Below, piece by piece: positions 16,946-24,207 of a stretch of 35,179 nt of DNA. The translations under genes were made by a program, and so were the position numbers. Origin of the DNA: Planctomycetaceae bacterium (lineage in GTDB: Bacteria > Planctomycetota > Planctomycetia > Planctomycetales > Planctomycetaceae); assembly GCA_015485495.1 (NCBI GenBank), contig WFTL01000008.1, positions 1 to 35,179 of the forward strand. Direction: 5' to 3'. The notes under the pieces are model-generated. The model saw only the letters and a program-made list of their open reading frames with translations, did no database searches and had not been told where the DNA came from. Position 1 is the stretch's first letter; the number at the start of each line of letters is the position of its first letter.

Positions 16946-17506
16946 TCAGCGGGCCAGTTCTTCTTCGATGACGTTCACCAGTTCATCGGCATCCGGCCGG
17001 ACACGCGGACTGAACCGTGCGACGACGCGACCGTCTTTGCCGATGACGAACTTTTCGAAATTCCAGCGGATGTCGTTGCTGCCTTCGGGCAGTGGCCGGG
17101 ACGCTTTCAGAAACCGGTACAGTTCCGCCGCTCCGTCGCCGTTGACTTCGATCTTCGAAAACATGGGAAACGTCACACCGTAGTTCTGCACGCAGAATTG
17201 CCGGATTTCCGTCGCCGATCCCGGTTCCTGTCCGCCGAACTGGTTGCAGGGGAAGCCCAGAACCACCAGCCCCTGATCTTTGTATTTTTCGTACATGGCC
17301 TGGAGCTGTTCGTACTGAGGGGTCAGGCCGCAGCGACTGGCCGTGTTGACGATGAGCAGCACTTTTCCGCGGTATTCAGACAGATCGACGGTTTCTCCCT
17401 GAAGGGACTTCATGGAAAAGTCGTGGACGGATTTCGCCGCTTCGGCGGAAGACGAGACCGTCATCAGAATCATCAGAGACGGCAGCAGTGCAATGAGGAT
17501 TTTCAT
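16946..17506 (-). CDS. Exported Cys-type glutathione/thioredoxin peroxidase
   Basis: This 186-residue protein has a signal peptide (MKILIALLPSLMILMTVSSS, cleavage near AEA-AK) and then a complete GPx fold. It shows VNTASRCGLTPQYEQL with peroxidatic Cys59 in place of selenocysteine, GFPCNQFGGQEPG with Gln93, and RWNFEKF with Trp148 and Asn149. Cys105 in QFCVQNYGVTFP sits where plant- and yeast-type enzymes carry the resolving Cys, so reduction by a thioredoxin-like partner is more likely than by glutathione. The export signal places it outside the cytoplasm, which is less usual for the family. The ATG at 17506 is chosen because the signal peptide begins there. It reduces H2O2 or lipid peroxides, inferred from family. 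Confidence 0.92.
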   Translation of the reverse strand: MKILIALLPSLMILMTVSSSAEAAKSVHDFSMKSLQGETVDLSEYRGKVLLIVNTASRCGLTPQYEQLQAMYEKYKDQGLVVLGFPCNQFGGQEPGSATEIRQFCVQNYGVTFPMFSKIEVNGDGAAELYRFLKASRPLPEGSNDIRWNFEKFVIGKDGRVVARFSPRVRPDADELVNVIEEELAR

Positions 17507-17758
17507 GGCAGGAATCTCACTGAGTACAGGGCTCACAGGATACAGGGAGAGGAAACAGTGTGAACTGCCTATTCTGCCGTGGAATTCGCCGGCGGCAAGG
17601 GTTCCCTGACGGACCGGCCGGAATTGATCCGGAACACGACTGTCCGGACGATTCCCGATCCACGCGGACGCGACAAAGCGCGTCCCTCCACAGAACGCTT
17701 CGGATGGGACGCAGCCCGTTCCCGCAGCAGGCAATGGTATGCAGACGGGCGTACGCCG

Positions 17759-18541
17759 TCATGGTTTCAGGAGTTCCGGATCGACCGTCAGGTCGCCCAG
17801 ATCGAGGATGTCGTCGCTCAGGTCGAGTTTCCAGATGCCGGATTTCAGCGATCGCGTCTGGCCGGCCTGATGCAGTTTCGTCAGAGGACCGCAGCGTTCA
17901 TGCCAGAAACGAAACGGCCAGGTTCCCTGTGGCACGCGGGCGATTTCGAATCGGCCATGTTCGTCCGTCACAGCCGCGTAGGGATGATCGGTGATGACCA
18001 GCCACGCCCGCATCCAGGCGTGGATCGAACAGTCGATGCGAACCGGTACAGATTCCGGTCGGGAAAACGTGTGTCTCAGAGGTTCGTTCCGGGGAATCAC
18101 CTGGCTGAACGGATCGTTGCGGCGAGCGTACACGGCTACGTTGTGGGCGATGGGATCGGTGCTGCCGACTTCCCACGTCTGACCGGTGCGCAGCAGTTGA
18201 ATTCTTGGAACGAAACGGCACTGCACATTGTCCAGATGCACCGTCTGCCGCGGGGGCTGCGCATAGGACGGGTGTACGGGAACGGTCTGTCTGGTTCTCA
18301 GAAAAACGACCGCGTTTTTCACGCCGCCATCGGACGGATGGACCAGCAGAGATTCGTCGCGCAGAGCGAACTGTCCGCAGAATTCTTCGTCCCGCGTGAT
18401 TTCCAGCTTCGTCGTTTCCGGCGCCGGACCGTCGAACACGATGCGGCCGCGGATGGTTGTCCACCTGAACGGTGCGTCCGCCCCCGCCTGCGGCAGTCCG
18501 CACAGACAGAACAGAAACGTCAGGCAGAATAATCGCTTCAT
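17759..18541 (-). CDS. Exported protein with cupredoxin-type copper site
   Basis: This 260-residue protein begins with a signal peptide (MKRLFCLTFLFCLCGLPQAG). The first domain (about 28-115) is a beta-rich segment starting IRGRIVFDGPAP. The second (about 115-185) carries a full set of type 1 copper ligand candidates: His133 in DPIAHNV, and Cys171, His174 and Met177 in CSIHAWM, with the tight Cys-x2-His-x2-Met spacing seen in amicyanin. The third (about 185-230) resembles a carboxypeptidase-regulatory-like beta domain (TDEHGRFEIARVPQG). Related proteins are sometimes annotated as methylamine utilisation proteins. A role as periplasmic electron carrier is inferred. Its ATG has a good AGGAGA Shine-Dalgarno. 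It lies upstream of the exported GPx gene in the same direction, 252 bases away. Confidence 0.78.
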   Translation of the reverse strand: MKRLFCLTFLFCLCGLPQAGADAPFRWTTIRGRIVFDGPAPETTKLEITRDEEFCGQFALRDESLLVHPSDGGVKNAVVFLRTRQTVPVHPSYAQPPRQTVHLDNVQCRFVPRIQLLRTGQTWEVGSTDPIAHNVAVYARRNDPFSQVIPRNEPLRHTFSRPESVPVRIDCSIHAWMRAWLVITDHPYAAVTDEHGRFEIARVPQGTWPFRFWHERCGPLTKLHQAGQTRSLKSGIWKLDLSDDILDLGDLTVDPELLKP

Positions 18542-18548
18542 TTTTCCG

Positions 18549-18554
18549 TCTCCT
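18549..18554 (-). promoter_or_regulatory. Shine-Dalgarno for the cupredoxin-like gene
   Basis: The minus strand reads AGGAGA seven bases before the ATG at 18541. It supports that start and is close to consensus, whereas many genes here have weak sites. Confidence 0.7.
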
Positions 18555-18903
18555 GAGCAGATCTGGTCGGGAACATCGGTTTCAGCCTCGTCACCGGCCC
18601 CTTTTCCGGAGCGCGGGATGGCGGAAAGGACAACCTGACTGACGCCTGCCGGTTTCCACGGTCGATGTCAGTCGGCAGACGCACCATGCCGGCAGCCTGG
18701 CCGCATCGATCGGGCATATTCTGCGGCGCCGGCGTGTCCCCGTCCTGAAGCAGAAAAACAGGATGTGCCATTAGAACGATCCGGACCATCCGACCGCAAT
18801 GATTCCTTCGGTGTCGCGTCGGCATTCTCGCGGCTGCTGCAGCGGCATTGTGCCGTGAGGTGTCGGACGTCCGGCCGATTCGTCTGAGAAACCGTCTGCA
18901 GCC
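18555..18903. other. Divergent intergenic region, no gene recognised
   Basis: This stretch separates the leftward cupredoxin-like gene from the rightward ftsW gene. Overlapping open frames are present on the minus strand but lack any recognisable protein feature. It should hold both promoters; I cannot point to convincing hexamers, an operator palindrome or an RNA gene. Confidence 0.5.
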
Positions 18904-20052
18904 ATGTCTTCTGCTTCCCTCTGCGAACATCCGCTGTCATCGGACGCATCGGACCTGCGCAACCGGCGGGACATGCGGCGGCTGTTCATCGCGCTGATCT
19001 GCGTGCTGGTCGGTGTGGGAATTCAGATGGTGCACAGCGCCAGTCTGACATCGATGCCCAGCCGGGCGGATTCCGTGTTTCTGTCCAGGCACCTGACCTA
19101 TCTGGCGTTTTCGATCTGCTGCGGGTTCGTGGCCGCTCAGATGCGTCCGGCGCAGCTGCAGCGGCTTGCGCGGCCGGCTCTGTTCGTCCTGACAGGACTG
19201 CTCATCCTGGTTCTGGTGCCGGGCGTGGGCAGCCGGGTGAACGGAGCGCAGAGATGGATTCGTGTGAACGGGCTGTCTGTTCAGCCGTCCGAACTGGGAC
19301 GTCTCATTCTTCCACTGGCGGCAGCCGATCTGCTGGTCCGCTGCCGCGCCGCCGGATACCGGATACGTACTCTGCCCGGAATCCTGCTGCCTCCGATTCT
19401 GGTTCTGCCCCTGGTCGCTCAGGAACCGGACCTGGGGGCGACGGTTTTCCTGGGAATCAGCTATCTGATGGCGTTGTTCATCGGAGGCTGGCCGCTGCGG
19501 TACTTCGCCCTCACCGCTGGGCTGGCCATCCCGGCCGCCGGCGGTCTGCTGATTCTGAAGCCGTACCAGCTTCAGCGGATCAGCGGCTTCGTGGCCGCCT
19601 GGCAGGATCTGTCGAAAGCGCCCTGGCAGATTCGTCAGTCTCTGCTGTCGCTGGGAGCCGGCGGGCTGCAGGGAACAGGCATCGGCAGCGGCTGGCAGAA
19701 ACTCAGTTATCTTCCTGAAGCGAATACGGATTTCGTTTTTGCCGTCATCGGAGAAGAACTGGGACTGGCCGGCACACTGACCCTGGTCATTCTGTGGGCC
19801 GGCGTTCTGCTGACGGGACGTGCCGCACTGGCCCATCTGCGCCCGCAGTCGTTCGCCTGGACGTTCGGGCAGACGCTGCTGCTGCAGTTGATTCTGCAGG
19901 CGCTGATCAACGTGGCCGTGGTCACCGCCATGGTGCCGCCCAAAGGCGTTCCGCATCCGTTCATCAGTTATGGCGGCACCAATCTGCTGGTCAATGTCAC
20001 GGCAGCCGGCCTGATTGTGGCGATGGCCCGCAGTGGTGATGGTCCGCCATGA
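18904..20052 (+). CDS. ftsW: FtsW-type SEDS peptidoglycan glycosyltransferase
   Basis: This 382-residue protein has about ten membrane helices and the SEDS motifs in order: AQRWIRVNGLSVQPSELGRL (115-134), AQEPDLGA (172-179), LSYLPEANTDFVFAVIGEEL (268-287) with the presumed catalytic Asp276, and PPKGVPHPFISYGGTNLL (345-362). The family polymerises lipid II into glycan strands with a class B PBP. The motifs LPEANTDF, IGEELG and KG-P-FISYGG favour FtsW over RodA. The first 23 residues are hydrophilic; an in-frame ATG at 18973 (MRRLFIALICVLVG) is an alternative start, and neither has a strong Shine-Dalgarno. No ftsI, mur or ftsZ gene is nearby. Many planctomycetes lack FtsZ and have an incomplete division gene set, so an isolated ftsW is notable. 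Confidence 0.9.
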   Translation: MSSASLCEHPLSSDASDLRNRRDMRRLFIALICVLVGVGIQMVHSASLTSMPSRADSVFLSRHLTYLAFSICCGFVAAQMRPAQLQRLARPALFVLTGLLILVLVPGVGSRVNGAQRWIRVNGLSVQPSELGRLILPLAAADLLVRCRAAGYRIRTLPGILLPPILVLPLVAQEPDLGATVFLGISYLMALFIGGWPLRYFALTAGLAIPAAGGLLILKPYQLQRISGFVAAWQDLSKAPWQIRQSLLSLGAGGLQGTGIGSGWQKLSYLPEANTDFVFAVIGEELGLAGTLTLVILWAGVLLTGRAALAHLRPQSFAWTFGQTLLLQLILQALINVAVVTAMVPPKGVPHPFISYGGTNLLVNVTAAGLIVAMARSGDGPP

Positions 20053-20133
20053 CGCTGTTTCCGTTCATCCCGACAGGGAATGCCACGTCGTCCGGTCGGA
20101 CCGCCCGCCGAACGCGCCTCGGAAACATCACAT

Positions 20134-21252
20134 CTACCTGTAACGCTGAATGATGTGGAATCCGAACGGGGTTTCCACGATGTCGCTGATCTGGCCGACT
20201 TCCAGAGCGAACGCGGCGTCGTTGAAAGCAGGTGCCATGACCCCTTCGGGAAACTCCCCCAGGTCGCCGCCCCGGGACGCAGACGGTCCATCGCTGTATT
20301 CGCGGGCCAGAGCGGCGAAGTCGGTTCCGGCCCGTGCTTTTTCCAGACATTCGGCCATTCGCGCACGGGCCTGGTCTTTCGTCCGGGTGATGGCGGAATC
20401 GGCTCGTTCCGACCCGGCGTACTGGACGAGAATGTGCCGGGCGGAAATGCGCCGGGGCAGTGGCTTGCGGAGAATCACATGGAATCCGAACGGACTTTCC
20501 ACGGGATCGCTGATTTCGCCGATCTGGAGCTGCACGGTGGCATCACTGAAGGCTTTGACCATACGGCCCGGCGAAAAGACTCCCAGATCGCCGCCGTTGC
20601 GGGCACTGGGACCGTCGGAATATTCGCGGGCCAGAGCGGCGAAGTCGGCGCCTTCAGCGCGGGCCCGGTCGGCGATTTCCGAAGCCAGAGCGAATGCTTC
20701 TTCTTTGCTTCGCGTGATGGAATCATCCGCCCGCGCGCAGCCGGCGTACTGAATCAGAATGTGGGCTGCGTTGAGATCTCCAACGACTTTCTTTCTGAGA
20801 ATGATGTGATACCCGAACGGTGATTCCACCGGATCGCTGACCTGTCCGATGTCCAGTTTCATGGTGGCCTGCGAGAATTCGGGGATCATCATGCGCGGCT
20901 CGAAGTCTCCCAGATCGCCGCCTTCCGGTCCGGACGGACCATCGCTGTATTCGCGGGCCAGAGCGGCGAAGTCGGCACCTTCGGCCTGAGCTTTCGCAGC
21001 GACTTCCCGGGCCCGCTGCAGGGCTTCTTCTTTGGTTCGTGTGATTCCGGCCGACGCACGCTGGCTGTCTTTGTGCTGAATGAGAATGTGCGCGGCATTG
21101 AGTTTCTTCGGTGGGCCGGACGCCGCTGACGATTCGGCCGTATTCCCGCCGCCGCCCGGATCGGCATCGGCTGTGGTCGAATTTCCCGCACAGCCGAACA
21201 GGGCCAGCAGACAGACGAAAACAAACGGACGAACACGCAGCAAAGACAGCAT
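20134..21252 (-). CDS. Lipoprotein with three tandem parvulin-type PPIase domains
   Basis: This 372-residue protein has a lipoprotein signal peptide ending in ALFGC, with the lipidated Cys at 21, and a Gly/Ser/Ala-rich linker to about 50. Three parvulin domains follow at about 51-154, 160-263 and 268-371, with a period of 109 residues. Each shows the family pattern: AAHILIQ or ARHILVQ, DFAALAREYSDGPS, GGDLG-F, and SDPVESPFG-H-I (SDIVETPFG in the third). Parvulins isomerise Xaa-Pro bonds, and exported members (PrsA, SurA) assist folding of envelope proteins. The gene is short of the chaperone core of SurA or PpiD: it is three PPIase domains on a lipid anchor. It converges on ftsW across 81 bases. 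All three domains keep the conserved histidines near the start and end, so all may be active. Confidence 0.92.
   Translation of the reverse strand: MLSLLRVRPFVFVCLLALFGCAGNSTTADADPGGGGNTAESSAASGPPKKLNAAHILIQHKDSQRASAGITRTKEEALQRAREVAAKAQAEGADFAALAREYSDGPSGPEGGDLGDFEPRMMIPEFSQATMKLDIGQVSDPVESPFGYHIILRKKVVGDLNAAHILIQYAGCARADDSITRSKEEAFALASEIADRARAEGADFAALAREYSDGPSARNGGDLGVFSPGRMVKAFSDATVQLQIGEISDPVESPFGFHVILRKPLPRRISARHILVQYAGSERADSAITRTKDQARARMAECLEKARAGTDFAALAREYSDGPSASRGGDLGEFPEGVMAPAFNDAAFALEVGQISDIVETPFGFHIIQRYR
20297..20976. repeat. Near-identical DNA cores of the three parvulin repeats
   Basis: Three copies of a 28-29 base sequence starting TATTCGCGGGCCAGAGCGG are found at 20297-20324, 20621-20649 and 20948-20976, spaced 324 and 327 bases apart. 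They encode the DFAALAREY segment of each parvulin domain. Identity extends through wobble positions, while flanking parts of the repeats have diverged. Confidence 0.85.
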
Positions 21253-21490
21253 GGAAGGACCTGAAACGTGGTGGAAACGGAAGGATGCAGCAGACAGGCA
21301 GGGGGCCGCACGAATTCGGATCCGGCAGAACGGATCTTCTGCTGCCGACAGACAGGGCCGATGAAACGGTCCGGAACAGCCGCCGGACCGGCCGCTGTCG
21401 GCCTGCAGACAGTGTAGGCGCCCGGGAGAAGAAAGTCTGCCGGTAACAGAACGGCCTTTTCAAATTTCCCCGCAGAGAACGCCGGACGGG

Positions 21491-22795
21491 TCAGGGAACG
21501 ACGGGCTGCACCCACGCGCGTTCGAATTCCCCTTTCTCGGCGGGATTGGGGTGCAGCCGTGACGAAGTCACCACCGCCCGCACGTAGATTTCGTCCCCCT
21601 GGAAGACGTAGCGTCCGACCGGCCCCGTGACGGATTTCAGAACCTGTCCCACGTCGCTGCTGTACACGCGGGTCCGTTGCGCCGCTTCCTGGGGATCATC
21701 CGATGCCGGCTGAGACGTGTCATCGAATCCGTGCCGCGTGCCGATGAAATCGATGGTGTACGTCAGGCCAGGTTCGGCATCCACGGACACGGTCAGCGTC
21801 CGGTCGGCGAACTGAACGGATGTCAGAGTGACTCCGGAAGACGCATAGAAACGGCCGGCTTCCAGAGCGGTGACCAGGGCGTCCGGTGTGAGTTCATCGG
21901 TCAGCACCATCACCCAGCCGCGACCGGGCTGCGAATCTCTGATGGACACGTCTTTGTGGTAACTGTGGGAATCGTCGGTGGCCAGTCCGTACATGACGGG
22001 CAGGTCGAGCCGGGCCAGTCGCCAGGTGTTGATGATGTCCCACATGCGATCCGTGGACGCATGCTGATCGTCGCCCCGGTTGTGAACGGCCGGGTGCCCG
22101 TTGTACACCTCGAAAAAGTTCTCCCCGACCACATGCATGAGCTGTTCGGCGGTCACGGCATAAAAGAAGTTGGGATGATTCAGATGAACGAGCGTTTTTT
22201 CGCCCGTCCGTTCTCTGTACGCGATGGCCGCCTGGATGTTTCGCTGGATGACATCCGTCACCGATTCGCCGCCCAGAGGAGGCAGCAGCTCCGACGTGTT
22301 CGTGGCACACAGGTGGATGGGAAGCCGTCCGAACCGGTCGGAAATTTCTTCTCCCTGAATGAGCAGGAAACGCTGCGGAACCGCCAGCAGATCGAAGATT
22401 TCATCGAATGTTTTCAGCCGTACCTGGGTGCGGCCTTCGCGTTCGCGCGTGTCGATCCAGTCGGGCGGAAATCCGGCCGCTTTCAGCTTTTCGAATGCCG
22501 GCAGTCCGCCCTTGTTGTTTTCCACATCGATCCAGCGTTCCTGACTCAGCAGCGTGTTGTGATCGGTGAATACGAGAAACTGGTAGCCATGATCACGGTA
22601 CCAGCGAGCAATCGTTTCGGGATAATCGTCGCCGTCGCTCCACAGAGAATGCGTATGCATATTGCCGCGTCGCCACTGCAGATCACCGTCTGCCCGCAGC
22701 TCGACCGGTGGAGCAGCCTGACCGGAAACCGCGGTCAGACAGACGATCAGGCAGACGACGCCGGGAAGCCCGACGGTCACAGATTTTTTGTGCAT
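21491..22795 (-). CDS. Exported PHP-domain metal-dependent hydrolase
   Basis: This 434-residue protein has a signal peptide (MHKKSVTVGLPGVVCLIVCL, cleavage near SGQ-AA). PHP-domain metal-binding motifs follow: RGNMHTHSLWSDG with His47 and His49, FTDHN with Asp78 and His79, LVHLNHPNF, a central GEEI, and GLATDDSHSYH. PHP domains use two or three metal ions to hydrolyse phosphoesters; secreted family members have unknown substrates. The C-terminal 110 residues (from about TLTSVQFADRTLTVSV) form a beta-rich extension typical of planctomycete versions. The frame also opens at a GTG at 22807; the ATG at 22795 is preferred because the signal peptide starts there. It runs in the same direction as the triple-parvulin gene but is separated by 238 bases. 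Confidence 0.88.
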   Translation of the reverse strand: MHKKSVTVGLPGVVCLIVCLTAVSGQAAPPVELRADGDLQWRRGNMHTHSLWSDGDDYPETIARWYRDHGYQFLVFTDHNTLLSQERWIDVENNKGGLPAFEKLKAAGFPPDWIDTREREGRTQVRLKTFDEIFDLLAVPQRFLLIQGEEISDRFGRLPIHLCATNTSELLPPLGGESVTDVIQRNIQAAIAYRERTGEKTLVHLNHPNFFYAVTAEQLMHVVGENFFEVYNGHPAVHNRGDDQHASTDRMWDIINTWRLARLDLPVMYGLATDDSHSYHKDVSIRDSQPGRGWVMVLTDELTPDALVTALEAGRFYASSGVTLTSVQFADRTLTVSVDAEPGLTYTIDFIGTRHGFDDTSQPASDDPQEAAQRTRVYSSDVGQVLKSVTGPVGRYVFQGDEIYVRAVVTSSRLHPNPAEKGEFERAWVQPVVP

Positions 22796-23247
22796 CGCAA
22801 ATACCACGTTCGTTCAGAACAGAACTGACTGCGTCAGAAAACGGACGGTTCAAAAATCGTGTCGGCCTGATTGTGAAGCACGGACTGACCGAAGGCGAGT
22901 GCCGAAGACACTTCCTCATCGGAATTCCCGAAGCCGCTGAAGCAGGACAGGTCGGCCGATCGGATCAACCGCTCGACCGGTCCCCGGCGGATCCGATGCC
23001 GCACGATTCCTTTCACGGCCGCCATACGGCAGCCGGCGCAGCGCAAGGAAAGACGGCTTCGTTCTGGACGACCGGTCGGGACCGGAATACAGTCCGGCTG
23101 CATTCTGAACGGGGCCTCAGATCGCCGATCCGGCATCCGACTGCGTGAACACCGATGGTCGGTTTCCGGAGTCAGGTCGGCAGGGCAGGATGCGGCATCC
23201 GGTGTCATCCCGCACAGGATCTCTGCGGAATCCGGCAGGCTGTCGAT
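22796..23247. other. Divergent intergenic region upstream of thiL
   Basis: This 452-base gap separates the leftward PHP-domain gene from thiL. I searched for the CTGAGA and related conserved blocks of a TPP riboswitch and did not see them. Open frames across it, including a long antisense one continuing through thiL, show no protein-like character. I see no RNA gene or convincing promoter hexamers. Confidence 0.5.
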
Positions 23248-24165
23248 ATGCCCAGTGAACGGGAATTCATTGAAGAACTGCGCAGCCGCTTCCCCCCGCG
23301 GTCTCCGGTGACCGTTGGCATCGGAGACGATGGCGCCGTCCTGACGGTTTCCGGCGGAGCAGAAACGGTGGTCGTGACCGACATGCTGCTGGACGGAGTC
23401 CACTTCGATCTGGCGGCGACATCGCCCGCTCTGATCGGCCGCAAAGCCGTCGCCGTGAATCTCAGCGACCTGGCGGCCATGGGCTGTCATCCGGAAGCCG
23501 CCTTCGTCTGCGTGGCTGTTCCCGATCTGAACCGTTCGGCGGAGATGGTCGGCCGCCTGTTCGACGGGATCGCCGAGCTGGCCGAATCGCGACAGTTCAC
23601 GGTCGCCGGCGGAGACACAAATACCTGGAACGGACCGGTCGTCATCAGCGTGTGCCTGACAGGCAGGCCTCTGGGCCCGCGACCTGTGCTGCGGTCCGGA
23701 GCACGGCCGGGAGATGTTCTTCTGGTCAGCGGGCCGCTGGGAGGCAGTCTGCGGTCCGGCCGGCATCTGACATTCGAACCGCGGATCGATCTGGCCGGAC
23801 TGCTCGCAAATCGTCTGGACATCCATGCCATGATCGACATCAGTGATGGTCTGGCCATCGACCTGCACCGTCTGATGGATGCTTCGGGCACAGGAGCCGT
23901 CATCGACGCGGCTCGGATTCCGGTGCACCCCGATGTGCCGGCCGCCGGCCGGGAAGGCCAGGCCGGTCGTGTGCAGGCCGCGCTGACGGACGGGGAGGAT
24001 TTTGAGCTGCTTCTGGCCGTCGCCGACGACGATCCGAACCTGCCTTCATTCGTCGAAAGTCGTCAGCTTTATCCGGTCGGCACCGTGACGGCGGAGCCCG
24101 GCTGTCGGCTGCGGGATGAATCCGGAGAACACATTCTGGCACCGGGCGGCTGGCAGCACGGATGA
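23248..24165 (+). CDS. thiL: Thiamine-monophosphate kinase ThiL
   Basis: This 305-residue enzyme phosphorylates thiamine monophosphate to the active cofactor thiamine diphosphate using ATP, in the cytoplasm. Family motifs are in order: VGIGDDGAVL (Mg-ATP site) near 23-32, VVVTDMLLDGVHFD, KAVAVNLSDLAAMGCHP, VAGGDTN, and MIDISDGLAIDL. The length is slightly below the usual 320-330. The start at 23248 (MPSEREFIEELRSRF) is chosen because ThiL proteins begin with this helix; the frame opens earlier, at 23155, with sequence that does not look like ThiL. No other thiamine gene is near. It converges on the flippase gene across 42 bases. Confidence 0.94.
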   Translation: MPSEREFIEELRSRFPPRSPVTVGIGDDGAVLTVSGGAETVVVTDMLLDGVHFDLAATSPALIGRKAVAVNLSDLAAMGCHPEAAFVCVAVPDLNRSAEMVGRLFDGIAELAESRQFTVAGGDTNTWNGPVVISVCLTGRPLGPRPVLRSGARPGDVLLVSGPLGGSLRSGRHLTFEPRIDLAGLLANRLDIHAMIDISDGLAIDLHRLMDASGTGAVIDAARIPVHPDVPAAGREGQAGRVQAALTDGEDFELLLAVADDDPNLPSFVESRQLYPVGTVTAEPGCRLRDESGEHILAPGGWQHG

Positions 24166-24207
24166 ACCGATCCGGCTGCAGGGAAGCCGTGTGGATCCAT
24201 CCGGCTT

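Noticed and set aside
20057-20126. Inverted repeat between ftsW and the triple-parvulin gene
   Set aside because: GTTTCCG and CGGAAAC are perfect complements but only 7 bp long and 56 bases apart, which is too weak to call a terminator.
20297-20976. CRISPR-like direct repeats
   Set aside because: The three identical blocks are 324-327 bases apart and in frame within a coding sequence.
22808-23247. Possible TPP riboswitch before thiL
   Set aside because: I could not find the conserved CTGAGA block or its partner helix.
22834-23928. Leftward open frame through the thiL promoter region and gene
   Set aside because: It overlaps thiL, which has all family motifs. Its part in the intergenic gap is Arg/Gln/His-rich with no protein-like pattern.
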